Notes under the pieces: generated by a model
What the model saw: the letters and a program-made list of their open reading frames with translations, nothing else
Told to the model about the DNA's origin: nothing
Database searches by the model: none
In this document: positions 45,992 through 55,419 of the stretch, piece after piece
How positions within the stretch are numbered: position 1 is the first letter of the stretch
Layout of the letters: each line of letters opens with the position of its first letter
Program-made: the position numbers and the translations under genes
Source: RGIG3701 sp031553595
GTDB lineage: Bacteria; Planctomycetota; Planctomycetia; Pirellulales; Thermoguttaceae
DNA: 64,000 bases
Direction of reading: 5' to 3'
Assembly: GCA_031553595.1 (NCBI GenBank)
Contig: JAVBLI010000020.1
Coordinates: 62,001 to 126,000 of the forward strand

Positions 45992-46702
45992 ATGAGTATG
46001 CAGCAGAAAAACGCGGTCGTTCTGCTTTCCGGCGGCCTGGATTCCTCGACCACGGCGGCAATTGCCCGCGCGGAGGGTTTTCGGCTGTTCGCGCTGACAG
46101 TGGATTACGGGCAGCGGCACGCGTTTGAATTGGACGCCGCCCGGAACATCGCCGCGGCCATGCACGTCGCCCGGCATGAAATTCTCCGTGTGGATCTCTC
46201 GCAGTTCGGCGGCAGCGCGCTGACGTCCGACGCCGTGGCCGTGCCGACGTATGCCGGCGATTACAGTGAAAACGCGTCTGCCATTCCCGCGACGTACGTC
46301 CCCGCGCGGAACACCGTGATGCTTTCCCTTGCGCTGGCGTATGCGGAAACCGTCGGCGCGGCGGACATTTTTCTCGGCGTCAATTCCGTGGATTACAGCG
46401 GGTATCCCGACTGCCGTTCGGCGTTCATCGCGGCCTTCGAAACCCTGGCGAATCTCGCGACGAAAGCCGGGGTTGAGGGCGAAATGAAGTTTCGCATTCA
46501 CGCGCCATTATCTCGCATGACGAAAGCGGAGATCATCCGCACGGGGCTGACGCTGGGCGTGGATTATTCCCTGACGCACACGTGTTACGCTCCCGCCGCG
46601 GACGGACGCAGTTGCGGCGTGTGTGAGGCATGTGTTTTGCGGCTGCGTGGATTTCGGGAAGCCGGCGTGAATGACCCGGTGCCATACATGGGGCGCGAAT
46701 GA
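45992..46702 (+). CDS. queC: 7-cyano-7-deazaguanine synthase QueC
   Basis: A 236-residue ATP-dependent enzyme that makes preQ0 from 7-carboxy-7-deazaguanine and ammonia. It has the PP-loop LLSGGLDSST and the zinc-binding CYAPAADGRSCGVCEAC near the C-terminus. ATG at 45992 and another at 45998 are both possible, with weak GCGGAAAA before the first. The last four bases overlap queE (ATGA). Confidence 0.95.
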   Translation: MSMQQKNAVVLLSGGLDSSTTAAIARAEGFRLFALTVDYGQRHAFELDAARNIAAAMHVARHEILRVDLSQFGGSALTSDAVAVPTYAGDYSENASAIPATYVPARNTVMLSLALAYAETVGAADIFLGVNSVDYSGYPDCRSAFIAAFETLANLATKAGVEGEMKFRIHAPLSRMTKAEIIRTGLTLGVDYSLTHTCYAPAADGRSCGVCEACVLRLRGFREAGVNDPVPYMGRE

Positions 46703-47475
46703 TGGCGGCGGAAATACTTCCCGTGTGCGAGATGTTCACGTCCTGGCAGGGGGAGGGTATGCTCGCGGGGGCGCCGGCGGTGTTTGTGCGGCTGGCGGGG
46801 TGCCATTTAAGATGCCGATTTTGCGACACGCGGTATGCGTGGGACGCGTCTGCGGCGGACATGAAGACGGCGGACGCCCTGGCGGCGGAGATCGTGCGGA
46901 TGGGGGAAACTCCGGCATTTCCTGAAATTCTGGAGGCGTGTGCTGGGGGGGAAACGCTGGAACAGGTGTCGCGGGTGACGCATGTGGTAATAACCGGTGG
47001 CGAGCCGGCGCTGTTTCCGGCGGTGGTGCCGCTGACCGAAACGCTCCGAAAACGCGGATTCCACATTACCATCGAAACTTCCGGCACGCATTATCTCCCG
47101 GCCGCGTGCGATCTGTGGTCGCTGAGTCCGAAATTGGCGAACGCCGCGCCGGATGAAACGCGTCACCCGGCGGAGCATGCCCGGCACACGGCCGCGTGTG
47201 TGTATGCCGCGGATACGTTAAAGCGTTTTATGGAAACCGGAGCGTATCAGCTAAAATTCGTCGTGGGCACCCCGGCTGACATGCCGGAAATTCTGGCGTT
47301 TCTGGCCCGTTTCCCGTTTCTTCGCCGGGAATGCGTGATGCTTATGGCGCAAGGAAAAACGCCGGAAGAAATCCGCGCGAAAGAAGCGTGGCTGCCGGAC
47401 GCCGCGAAAACGCACGGCTTCCGGATTTCCCCCCGCGCCCATCTTTTCTGGTTCGGCGCGGCGGGAAGATATTAA
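46699..47475 (+). CDS. queE: 7-carboxy-7-deazaguanine synthase QueE
   Basis: A 258-residue radical-SAM enzyme with the CHLRCRFCDT 4Fe-4S motif, QGEGM start region and GGEPAL SAM-binding motif. It rearranges 6-carboxytetrahydropterin into the deazaguanine ring. Translation is coupled to queC. The stop codon is the first TAA of a heptamer arm. Confidence 0.95.
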   Translation: MMAAEILPVCEMFTSWQGEGMLAGAPAVFVRLAGCHLRCRFCDTRYAWDASAADMKTADALAAEIVRMGETPAFPEILEACAGGETLEQVSRVTHVVITGGEPALFPAVVPLTETLRKRGFHITIETSGTHYLPAACDLWSLSPKLANAAPDETRHPAEHARHTAACVYAADTLKRFMETGAYQLKFVVGTPADMPEILAFLARFPFLRRECVMLMAQGKTPEEIRAKEAWLPDAAKTHGFRISPRAHLFWFGAAGRY

Positions 47476-47546
47476 TTGATAATTAACTGCGTTGTGTGAA
47501 TCATCTGACTGGTGGCTCGCTTGCGTCAATTATCAATTATCAATTT
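47472..47546. repeat. Heptamer-arm element with shared core
   Basis: TTAATTGATAATTAA arm, 47-base core (47485-47531), CAATTATCAATTATCAATTT arm. The core closely matches those at 9036 and 42936. queE and the convergent Nif3-like gene both stop inside the arms. Confidence 0.85.
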
Positions 47547-48373
47547 GCCCACGTTCGCAGCGGGTCGGTTTCGTCGCGGCTGCCCCAGATGTGCAGGGCA
47601 GGGAACGCGGTTTTCAGGGTTTCGGCAAGATTCACACACGCGAATCGCTCGCTGGCGAAGTGCGTCATGAGGATCAGGGCCGTGCCGGTGGCTTCCGCCT
47701 CCAGGTGGGTGTGGTAATTCGTTTCGCCGGTTAAAAAAACGTCGCAGGCATGCTGCTGCGCAAACTCCAAAAACTCGCCGGCGGCACCGCAGCCCACCCC
47801 CACTCGCTTCACCGGATGCCGCAAGTCGCCGACATACTGGACGTACGGCAGAGCGAAAAACTTCTGCACCCGCTCAAGAAACACCTCCAGCGGCATCTCC
47901 GCCGGCAGTTCGCCCACGCGGCCTGTACCCGTGACGGGCGGAGTTTCCGACTCCGTGTCAAAAAGCGGAATCTCCCGCCATTCCGGCATCTTCAGCGGCG
48001 CGATGTTCATCAGATTCAGCCCGGCCGCGATCTGCTGGTTAATGCCCGCCGCGGCGGAGTCAAAAGACGTGTGTGGCGAGTACACCGCCATGTCCGCGCG
48101 GATCAGCTCCCGGAGAATCCGCCCCACGGTACTCTCCGCCGTGATGCGTTTCAGCGCCCGAAAAGGCATGGGGTGATGCGAAACGATCATCTCGGCCCCC
48201 TCACGCACCGCCTCCGCCGCCGTGGTGGGGGTGATGGTCAGGCAGGTCATGACCCGTGTGACTTTCCGCGCCGGGTCTCCCAGCAGCAGACCGGTATTAT
48301 CCCAGGATTCGCTCAGAGCCGGGGGCGCGAAACGTTGCATGAAATCGCGAAGTGATGAAACGGTGGTGGGCAT
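47540..48373 (-). CDS. Nif3-like dinuclear metal-centre protein
   Basis: A 277-residue member of the Nif3/YbgI family, which binds two metal ions and whose activity remains uncertain (GTP cyclohydrolase I type 2 naming is common). SHHPMPF and SWDNTGLLLGDP are family motifs, with a C-terminal HFASERF. A heptamer array, not a Shine-Dalgarno site, lies before the start; the stop TGA is in another array. It lies between queE and queD on the opposite strand to queC-queE and may be part of the same pathway in a broad sense. Confidence 0.92.
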   Translation of the reverse strand: MPTTVSSLRDFMQRFAPPALSESWDNTGLLLGDPARKVTRVMTCLTITPTTAAEAVREGAEMIVSHHPMPFRALKRITAESTVGRILRELIRADMAVYSPHTSFDSAAAGINQQIAAGLNLMNIAPLKMPEWREIPLFDTESETPPVTGTGRVGELPAEMPLEVFLERVQKFFALPYVQYVGDLRHPVKRVGVGCGAAGEFLEFAQQHACDVFLTGETNYHTHLEAEATGTALILMTHFASERFACVNLAETLKTAFPALHIWGSRDETDPLRTWAN

Positions 48374-48400
48374 ATGGGAATGAGGAATGAGAAATGTGAT
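48373..48400. repeat. Heptamer array before the Nif3-like gene
   Basis: TGGGAA-TGAGGAA-TGAGAAA-TG, single arm, overlapping the start codon region of the minus-strand gene. Confidence 0.6.
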
Positions 48401-48426
48401 TATTAAAATAGTACGCGCGAAATTTT

Positions 48427-49218
48427 TCAGGTTTCGTTTCTTATTTCGCAGATGCCTGTCATGCCGACAGATTCGGTGAGCTCCAGACGCACAGAACGCG
48501 GTGGAGCGGCGTTACGGAAAAACGCGTGCTGGAGTATTTTTTGCAGCAGGTAATCCGCCAGCAGTTCCGCTGTGGTGTTTTCCAGCGGTAAAATGACGCA
48601 TTCCTCCTCCGGGAAAACCCACCGCCGGCCTTTATGCCGAATCTCGACTTCCGCTTTCAGCCCACCCTCTTGAAAAAATAGCGTGGAAACCGCTGCCTGT
48701 TCATCCCCACGCTCGGGCGGTGAGGGAAGCCTCATTTCGCTGGAAAGCGGGGGCGCGGGCGGTTTTCCGTGGCCGTGCATTTCCAGCAGGTGCTGAAACT
48801 CCTCCGGCAGATCCCCAGGCTTGTCCTCCGCCGCCTCCCCGGAAGAATCCCCCGGCGATTCCTCTGCCGCCCGGTAATCATTCACTTCCGTCAGCCATTT
48901 TCCCACGGAAGAAACCCAGCCCTGGATGTCCGGCGTTACCTCCGCCTCCACTTCCCTGACCGTCAGCTGCAAATGCGGATTCCGATCCGGGAGAAGAATT
49001 TTGTGCTCCAGGACGTTCAGCGTTTCCCGCACCGCCTGCTGCAGCGCCATGAAATCCATCACGTAACCGCCGTCCGCGTTCAGCTCCGCTTCCAGCTCCA
49101 GCGTTACCCGGAAATCATGCCCGTGCAGCGTTTCACATTCCCCGCCGCAAAACGTAATGAAATGGGCGGCGGCAAACGTCAGAGAATCATTCGCGAGGCG
49201 GATTTTATGTGTTTTCAT
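48427..49218 (-). CDS. queD: QueD-like 6-carboxytetrahydropterin synthase with long insert
   Basis: A 263-residue member of the 6-pyruvoyl-tetrahydropterin synthase fold, about twice the usual 120-140. It has zinc ligands H19, H32 and H34 (LHGHDF) and C24/C28 nearby; EHK (71-73) follows. About 100 extra residues (about 90-195), acidic and Pro-rich, lie between the two halves of the fold; the end (PLENTTAELLADYLLQKI) is again family-like. In other genomes QueD makes the substrate of QueE, so it completes the queC-queE set. No Shine-Dalgarno site is seen. Confidence 0.82.
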   Translation of the reverse strand: MKTHKIRLANDSLTFAAAHFITFCGGECETLHGHDFRVTLELEAELNADGGYVMDFMALQQAVRETLNVLEHKILLPDRNPHLQLTVREVEAEVTPDIQGWVSSVGKWLTEVNDYRAAEESPGDSSGEAAEDKPGDLPEEFQHLLEMHGHGKPPAPPLSSEMRLPSPPERGDEQAAVSTLFFQEGGLKAEVEIRHKGRRWVFPEEECVILPLENTTAELLADYLLQKILQHAFFRNAAPPRSVRLELTESVGMTGICEIRNET

Positions 49219-49418
49219 GGCGATTATGGGCGTAAAAGGTTCCGGGCGCCTCCTGTTTTCGCACCCGGCGCCGCGGAAGCGGCAGACTTGACGTCCTCCT
49301 TATTTTACTCAGAATCGGAACACACGAAAAGCGCCGCGGGGAAATTTCCATGCTTTTTTCACGGAATTTCCCCGGTTTTCATGATTTTTTAAGAGAATTT
49401 TGAAATAATCGGGCCTTT

Positions 49419-51035
49419 TTACACGGATGGGCCGATCCACTGCGGCGTTTCGCTTGCGCTTTCCGTCGCGCGGGTCGGGGGCAGCGTAGTGGGGTACGCT
49501 TCCGCATCCGATTTTTTCTCGCGGCGCATGTTCACCGGAATGCCGGAATGGGAGTCGGTGGCCGCTGCCGCTTTTTCATTTTCGGCTGTGGCAGGATTTC
49601 CCGCTGCCGCATAACCGCCGGCGGTGCGTGGCGCGGCGGTGGACGTCTGTTCCTGGTATAAATCCGTGAGATCCCCTTTACGCCGGGGGCGCGGCCCGGG
49701 CGGAAGCGCAGTCGGAGCCTGCCCTGCTGGCAGTGGAATCACCGAATTAACTTCCGGGGCAGATTTTTCCGCCGCGGGCGTTTCGGAAATCGGCCTCTCA
49801 CTTCCGGTGACAGGTGTCATGGGCCGCGTGGCAGGCGGCGTGACCGGATGGATGGCCGGGGATGCCGGATGCGCATCTTCCGTTACGGTATCTTCCTGAA
49901 AACGTGAATGCGTGGGCACGGGCAGTTGCGGGGGCATTCCTCGCGGAGGAAATGTGGCATTATCCGTGGCCGTCTCGTGAGGTGTGGCCGTTCCCCGTGA
50001 TGGGGGCGTCTCGCGTTCCGGAAGTCGGGTAAAGCCGTTATCCGCCTTGCTTTCCCGGTACCCCGTCTCATTCCGGGACGGCAGGCCTGTACCACCGCCG
50101 GCCGTCACTCCCGGTGAAGTGGGCAGGGCAGCATTCATCTCTTGCGGAACACGCTCATAAACATTTTCCGGTGCGGCGGTTTTCGGGATATTCGTGGAAA
50201 GCGTCTCGGGAGCGGATTTCACGGATGCGCCCTCCGTAGCGGCCGGGGTCTGACCGGGCTGACGTGTGTTCTCTTGCGCAAGGACGGATGCCGCGGGCGG
50301 GGAAACTGCCAGCGGAGCCGGCTTCATGCCGCCTGGATCCGGTGTGCTGCCTTTCGCCATTTTTACCGAATGTCCGGTCATGGACGCTGCCGGTGGAACC
50401 GTGCGCTGCGTCTGGTCTGCGGGGGGCATCGGACGTGCCGCCGGAGTGGGAGCCGCGGACGCATATCTCCGCACTTCCACCGGCGGAGAGACCGCCGCGT
50501 AACCAGGATGCGAATAAATCCGCTTCTCTGTCTGATATGTTCGCGCCGCGGAAGCATTCTGTTGCGCCGGCTCTTCCAGATACGGAGATTCAGTCGGGAC
50601 GTACCGCGCGTTAAAACCTTCCGGCACCACGGGAGTCGGAGACGCCTGCGTGGTCAGACCGCCCAGCGGAATCACCGTCTTGCGTTTCGGATTTACCACC
50701 ACCGGCTTATTCACCACCATCCGCTGGCCGTCCCCCGTCTGGACCATTCCGGAGGAGGTCACCGGGAGCATGAAATAATTTTCTTTATACTTGAAATTTT
50801 GCGGCTGATGGGCCGGCCCGGCGTCTTTCGTCACGCCCAGCGGAACCACCAGCGTCCCTTGCGCGGCGCACATGCCAGGAAAAACGCCATGAAAGGCCAG
50901 CATCACCGCCACCGTCAGGGCCCAGAGAAAACACTGGCGTGCCAAGAGATACCATCTCCGGGCGGCAAGACGCCATGCACGCGTTTTGAAATACGAGAAA
51001 ATATTCCGATAAGTTTTTTTCGCTTCCGTGACCAT
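49419..51035 (-). CDS. Pro/Thr-rich anchored envelope protein of unknown function
   Basis: A 538-residue protein with a signal anchor (CFLWALTVAVMLAFHGVFPG, about 35-54, ending CAAQG) and then a long Pro/Thr/Ala/Ser-rich, probably disordered chain with repeated short motifs (PVTPPATRPMTPVTGS). A short more ordered stretch at 55-110 contains VVNPKRKTVIPLGG. I recognise no family. ATG is preceded by GGAGGGG. It may be a cell-envelope spacer or glycosylated protein; this is inference from composition. Confidence 0.7.
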   Translation of the reverse strand: MVTEAKKTYRNIFSYFKTRAWRLAARRWYLLARQCFLWALTVAVMLAFHGVFPGMCAAQGTLVVPLGVTKDAGPAHQPQNFKYKENYFMLPVTSSGMVQTGDGQRMVVNKPVVVNPKRKTVIPLGGLTTQASPTPVVPEGFNARYVPTESPYLEEPAQQNASAARTYQTEKRIYSHPGYAAVSPPVEVRRYASAAPTPAARPMPPADQTQRTVPPAASMTGHSVKMAKGSTPDPGGMKPAPLAVSPPAASVLAQENTRQPGQTPAATEGASVKSAPETLSTNIPKTAAPENVYERVPQEMNAALPTSPGVTAGGGTGLPSRNETGYRESKADNGFTRLPERETPPSRGTATPHETATDNATFPPRGMPPQLPVPTHSRFQEDTVTEDAHPASPAIHPVTPPATRPMTPVTGSERPISETPAAEKSAPEVNSVIPLPAGQAPTALPPGPRPRRKGDLTDLYQEQTSTAAPRTAGGYAAAGNPATAENEKAAAATDSHSGIPVNMRREKKSDAEAYPTTLPPTRATESASETPQWIGPSV

Positions 51036-51267
51036 TTTTTCCCCTCCGATCCTTCAAAAAAGATTTTTCTTTATGAATTAGAAGTCATAAATGGCGGAAA
51101 GTCAAAAGAGAATGGCGCCGGGGCGCCCGTTTTTTCCTTTTTTTTAGAATTTTTACTCGGTTTACACCGTTTATACAGAATTTAACGCCGCCGGCAAGTC
51201 ATTTCATTATTTCACATATTTCATAAAATGCGCGCCATACCGCCGCCGACTCTTTTCGCATCCCCTC

Positions 51268-52386
51268 TTATCCGCCGTGCGAAAATCCATCCGGCCTAAC
51301 CGATTCCCGCTCCCCCGCCATATTTTGCATCCAGAGCCCTTTTTGCTCCAGAATTTCGCCCACGCACGTGATGGGGATGTCTAGCGGTTTTTCATTCAAA
51401 ATTCGTTCAGCCACCTCCGCCCCGGCGGTGAAAAGAATTTCAAAATCCTCACCGTCCGTCAGGGCGTGCGATAAGGGCGTTTTGGCCGCGAAATCCTGCG
51501 GAATCCAGTCATAAAGTGGGGACACCGCCGTCTGTAAGCTAGAAAGTGCCGTGGCGGCGGACGAAACAGGCACATTTTGCTCGAAAATCACCGCACCGCA
51601 TCCGCTTTCCTCCGTTAAACGCCAGAGGTCCAGCAGCAGGCCGTCACTGATGTCCATCCCCGCGTGAAGCGGATACCGTTCATTTAACAGAAACATCTCC
51701 CGTACGCGCGGCGAAAACGTAAATTGCCGTTCCAGAATACTCCCGCCCAGCGTTCCCGTGACGAGAATTTTATCCCCCACCTTCGCCCCGGATCGGCATA
51801 ACGCCCCGCTGCAGCCGGTTTTCGGGTTTTTCTGCCCGGTTTTCCCAAGAACCGTAACGGAAATCACCAGGCCGCCGTCCCAGGTATTCGTGTCCCCGCC
51901 GATAATCGGGATGTTCGCCTCCGCTGAAATTTCGGAGAAACCCGCGTACAGCATCTGCATTAATTCCCGTACGTCTCCGGTGGCCGGTTTTTCGTCCCGG
52001 TGACGGAAAATTCGCGTCAATTTCCCGCCCGTGTCCCATCCTCCCGGGAAAAAACATGGCTTTTTCGGCAGTACCACGGCGATAACGCACCCCACTGGCT
52101 CCGCGGCCATGGCCGCCAGGTCACTTAAATTCACGGCCAAAGATTTTCGTGCGATCATGAATGGCGCCATTCGCTCCAGCAGAAAATCCACGCCCTCCGT
52201 GAGCATGTCCGTGCTGACCACCAGATCCGGGCATCCCCCGCCCAGCCCGCCATTTTCCCAGGCCAGCACCGCCGCGTCATCCCCCGGGCCCACCTTCACC
52301 GCCGGGTTTTCCGTATAATGCCGACGAAAACGCCGTACCATCTCGATTTCTGCTGACGAAAACGGAGAGTTTTCAGAGGATTCCAT
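51268..52386 (-). CDS. thiL: Thiamine-monophosphate kinase ThiL
   Basis: A 372-residue AIR-synthase-like kinase that phosphorylates thiamine phosphate to thiamine diphosphate. Motifs include GPGDDAAVL, STDMLTEGVDFLL, NLSDLAAMAA, GGDTNTW and DISDGLLLDL. It is slightly longer than usual (about 330) because of loops. ATG is preceded by AAGGAAAA. The other thiamine gene here is thiC at 7.7 kb. Confidence 0.95.
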   Translation of the reverse strand: MESSENSPFSSAEIEMVRRFRRHYTENPAVKVGPGDDAAVLAWENGGLGGGCPDLVVSTDMLTEGVDFLLERMAPFMIARKSLAVNLSDLAAMAAEPVGCVIAVVLPKKPCFFPGGWDTGGKLTRIFRHRDEKPATGDVRELMQMLYAGFSEISAEANIPIIGGDTNTWDGGLVISVTVLGKTGQKNPKTGCSGALCRSGAKVGDKILVTGTLGGSILERQFTFSPRVREMFLLNERYPLHAGMDISDGLLLDLWRLTEESGCGAVIFEQNVPVSSAATALSSLQTAVSPLYDWIPQDFAAKTPLSHALTDGEDFEILFTAGAEVAERILNEKPLDIPITCVGEILEQKGLWMQNMAGERESVRPDGFSHGG

Positions 52387-52428
52387 GAAATTTTCCTTTT
52401 ACGGCGATTTTCAAGCATTTTTGCAGTG

Positions 52429-52815
52429 ATTTTTTATTCACCACAGAAAGCACAGGGAGCATAGAGAAGGAAAAATAGGAAATCAGAAATGGCGGTTATT
52501 CCGTTTTTACATGCTGGAGCACATACCACGTTTTCGTCGTCGCGAGCACTTCCTTTTTTTGACAGGGTTTACAGGATGAAAACACGCATCCGGAGTGTGA
52601 TATAAATGGCATAGCCCATGATTTTACGCGAACTTATGTAATTTATGGACACGGTATTTTTTATATCTTTTATCCTGTAAATCCTGTTCATCCTGTCTAA
52701 AAAATGGTCCCGGAGTCTATATTAAAGTGGTAAGCATGCGAAACAACAAACGTTCTTCATCTCTGTTTATTCTCTTTTTTTATCTCTCTGTGCCCCCTGT
52801 GCTCTCTGTGGTGAG
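52429..52815. repeat. Nested inverted element with 9-base-period arms
   Basis: Outer arms CACCACAGAAAGCACAGGG (52439-52457) and, at 52781-52813, TCTCTGTG-CCCCCTGTG-CTCTCTGTG-GTG. Inner arms GACAGGGTTTACAGGATG (52561-52578) and ATCCTGTAA-ATCCTGTTC-ATCCTGTCT (52671-52699). Both have about 9-base period and are inverted. No gene lies in 52387-52911. Confidence 0.8.
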
Positions 52816-52845
52816 TAATTTTCGGCGGGTAACCGTCCCGCTAAA

Positions 52846-52882
52846 TAAAAAACCCCGCCGAAAGAAAACGCATCCGGCGGGG
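52846..52882 (-). terminator. Intrinsic terminator of the HtrA-like gene
   Basis: On the minus strand CCCCGCCG pairs with CGGCGGGG around a 14-base loop, followed by a T-run. Confidence 0.85.
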
Positions 52883-52911
52883 TACGAAAACGGATTCCGA
52901 GAGCGGGAAAC

Positions 52912-54942
52912 TTATTCCCGCATCATTTTTTTGGACACCAGCGCCCCGCCGCGCAGCAGCAGGAAATTCACGGTTTTCGCCTCATAAAAATCCGGCTCCG
53001 AGAGAATATACTGGACGTGCGGCACGGATAACGTTTCCCAGCGGAGGATTCCCAGCAGGATGTCCCCGGGGCGGATGTCGAGCTGCTGGGCAACGCTGTC
53101 CGGACACACCGACTGCACCAGCAAACCGCCATTATACACGCTGGCGTGCTGGGTGCCAAGCCGCCGCGGCGAGACGGAACTGAGATTTAATCCCAGTACT
53201 TCCCAGACCGCTTTCCCCGGCGGGTCATCCGTGGAGACGCTTTTCGCCGCATTTTTTATGCCCGTATTCGGAGAAATCGCCGCGTTCTGGGACGTTTCTC
53301 CCCCACGCCCGGTCCACGTATTTCGCCGTTCTTCCACGTCCGCCGCGTCCACATTCGTGCCCACCGCCGCGGAAGGAACCGCATTTTCCGGCACGCCCGG
53401 CTTCCCCATACTCCCCGCGACCGCCATACCGCCACCGCCTGAGCCCACGGCCCGCCCGAGCGTCAAATACGTACGCCATTTTCTGCCGTCACGCGAAAGG
53501 TAAATTTCCACGCTGTCGCCCGCCGGCCGTTCCATGATACTTTTCACGAAATCCAGCGGCGAGCCGATTTTTTCTCTGTCCACCGCCAGCAGCACATCCT
53601 CCGCCTGAAGCCCGGCATCTTCCGCCGGACTATTTTTCTCCACGGCCTGAATTTTCACCCCCGCCGCGGACGGCTGCCCGGGCTGCGCATCCGAAATCCG
53701 CCCGGACGACGTACTCATCCGATAATCCGCAAACGTCATGCCCGTCCAGTGCCGGTGATCCGACTGCACGAGAATCATCCGTGTGATGACTCGCATGGCG
53801 TTATCCACCGGGATGGCGAATCCGATTCCCTGGGCGCCGTCACGCACCGCGACGTTAATGCCGATCATTTCGCCGTCAATATTCAGCAGCGGCCCGCCCG
53901 AATTTCCTGGATTAATACTCGCGTCTGTCTGAATCAGGTTTTCGTACAGCTGCACTTTACTGACTTTCACAGAGCGGTTCAGGGCGCTGATGATGCCGCG
54001 GGTGACGGTGTGTTCATATCCGAACGCGTTTCCGACGGCGATTACGGTCTCGCCGGTCATCAGATCGGAGGAGGTGCCGATGGTGATGGTCTGAAAAGGC
54101 GGGTCATTTTCATCCGGATCAATTTTAATGATGGCCAGGTCCGTCACCTTATCCCGTGCCAGCAGCCGGGCGACATAGGATTTTTGATCGGCCGTGGTGA
54201 CCTGAATCTGGCGGACGCCGTCTACCACGTGGAAATTCGTGGCGATATATCCTCGCGGGTCAATAATCACACCCGTCCCCATGCCGTTCACGGGCTGCGG
54301 AGGATCCATTTCCCCGCCGGAGGCGTCATAAACCGGCTGTTTTACCATTTTTTCGCCACAAATATTCACCACCGCAGGCCGGGCCTGATGGATCGCCCGC
54401 ACTAATTCCGTTTCGCGTGTCCGAGAACTGACGAAAGGGGGGGGGGATGGCATCTTTTTTACCTCCGGCTCCGCGGGGGACACCGAAAGTTCCGGCTCGC
54501 GCAATTTTTTGCTGATCAGATTTTCCATCACGGCCGCCGAGCCGACGGGAGGCTCAATCACGCCAACTTCCGCCGCGTTTTCCGGTTCTTTTTCAAGAAT
54601 TTCCCCCAAACCGTGCGTTTTCGCCGGTGGTAACGACGCATCCAGCGCCGGTGAATCCACAGCGACTTCCTCCGGTAGCACAGCCTCCGGCAGCACAGCC
54701 TCCGGCAGCGCCATTTCCTGAGTCGCCATTTCCGGCATCACTGCTTCCGGCAGCGTCATTTCCTCCGCGTCCACCACCTCCACCCCCAGCGAATAATTCT
54801 CCGGCGGCTCCAGCGTAAACTCCAGTAAATCTTCCTCCGCCCGCGCAATCCCACCCACGAGGAGGAAGGCCGCGACGAGAATACCAAGAAAAATGCTATG
54901 GATGATAAAAACCGTCTTTTTAGGGAAAAACAGTGAATTCAT
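52912..54942 (-). CDS. HtrA/DegP-like serine protease with two PDZ domains
   Basis: A 676-residue protein. Signal peptide or anchor (residues 1-35), then an unusual Glu/Pro/Val-rich spacer (about 55-165) with repeated LPEAV units, and a trypsin-like protease domain with H238 (NFHVV), D268 (TDLAIIK) and S348 (GNSGGP). PDZ-like domains follow at about 400-490 and 590-676. It degrades misfolded envelope proteins. The spacer includes a Pro-rich stretch coded by a C10/G10 run (54437-54446). A strong hairpin lies in the leader. No clear Shine-Dalgarno site. Confidence 0.93.
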   Translation of the reverse strand: MNSLFFPKKTVFIIHSIFLGILVAAFLLVGGIARAEEDLLEFTLEPPENYSLGVEVVDAEEMTLPEAVMPEMATQEMALPEAVLPEAVLPEEVAVDSPALDASLPPAKTHGLGEILEKEPENAAEVGVIEPPVGSAAVMENLISKKLREPELSVSPAEPEVKKMPSPPPFVSSRTRETELVRAIHQARPAVVNICGEKMVKQPVYDASGGEMDPPQPVNGMGTGVIIDPRGYIATNFHVVDGVRQIQVTTADQKSYVARLLARDKVTDLAIIKIDPDENDPPFQTITIGTSSDLMTGETVIAVGNAFGYEHTVTRGIISALNRSVKVSKVQLYENLIQTDASINPGNSGGPLLNIDGEMIGINVAVRDGAQGIGFAIPVDNAMRVITRMILVQSDHRHWTGMTFADYRMSTSSGRISDAQPGQPSAAGVKIQAVEKNSPAEDAGLQAEDVLLAVDREKIGSPLDFVKSIMERPAGDSVEIYLSRDGRKWRTYLTLGRAVGSGGGGMAVAGSMGKPGVPENAVPSAAVGTNVDAADVEERRNTWTGRGGETSQNAAISPNTGIKNAAKSVSTDDPPGKAVWEVLGLNLSSVSPRRLGTQHASVYNGGLLVQSVCPDSVAQQLDIRPGDILLGILRWETLSVPHVQYILSEPDFYEAKTVNFLLLRGGALVSKKMMRE

Positions 54943-54968
54943 GGTTATTACTTCATACGGTCAGTGAT

Positions 54969-55010
54969 GTCCGGGCGCGGGCACTCTGCCCCAAGTGCCC
55001 TGCCGCGGAC
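54969..55010 (-). promoter_or_regulatory. Strong hairpin in the leader of the HtrA-like gene
   Basis: GGGCACT / AGTGCCC with an outer GTCCG / CGGAC pair lies 27 bases upstream of the ATG on the minus strand. There is no T-run, so it is not a terminator; regulation is possible. The rest of the 54943-55326 gap is AT-rich, with no gene I can support. Confidence 0.4.
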
Positions 55011-55326
55011 GAATAACAGGTAAATCGGCCTTCAGAAGCTGCATTTTTGGTTAAATCAGCGAAAAAGCAGTCATTTTACCTCAAATCATGATTATATCGA
55101 TTTTAATCATTATGAGGGTTGTGAGGTCAATTCGTTTTAATCATCGACATCCGCCGCGAAAAGCTTAAGAAAAACCTGAAGACGGAACGAAAATCGTCCA
55201 TCGGTTTTTGTGCGATTTGTGTGAGATATACAATATATATTATAGATGTGGGATATGGCGTATACTTGGGGAAACGCACCGGCTGGCGATTTCGCAAATC
55301 CTCATCCACATTCCCCAAATCACTGA

Positions 55327-55355
55327 TTGACATTTGCCAAAATATCTGTTAAAAC
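55327..55355 (+). promoter_or_regulatory. Promoter for the M16 peptidase gene
   Basis: TTGACA (55327-55332), 17 bases, TAAAAC (55350-55355), start near 55362 and a leader of about 58 bases. Confidence 0.65.
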
Positions 55356-55419
55356 TAAATTATTCGTCATTTTCGTTATTTTCACTCGGGTTTTATCCGA
55401 TTCACTGAAAGGATGTTTT

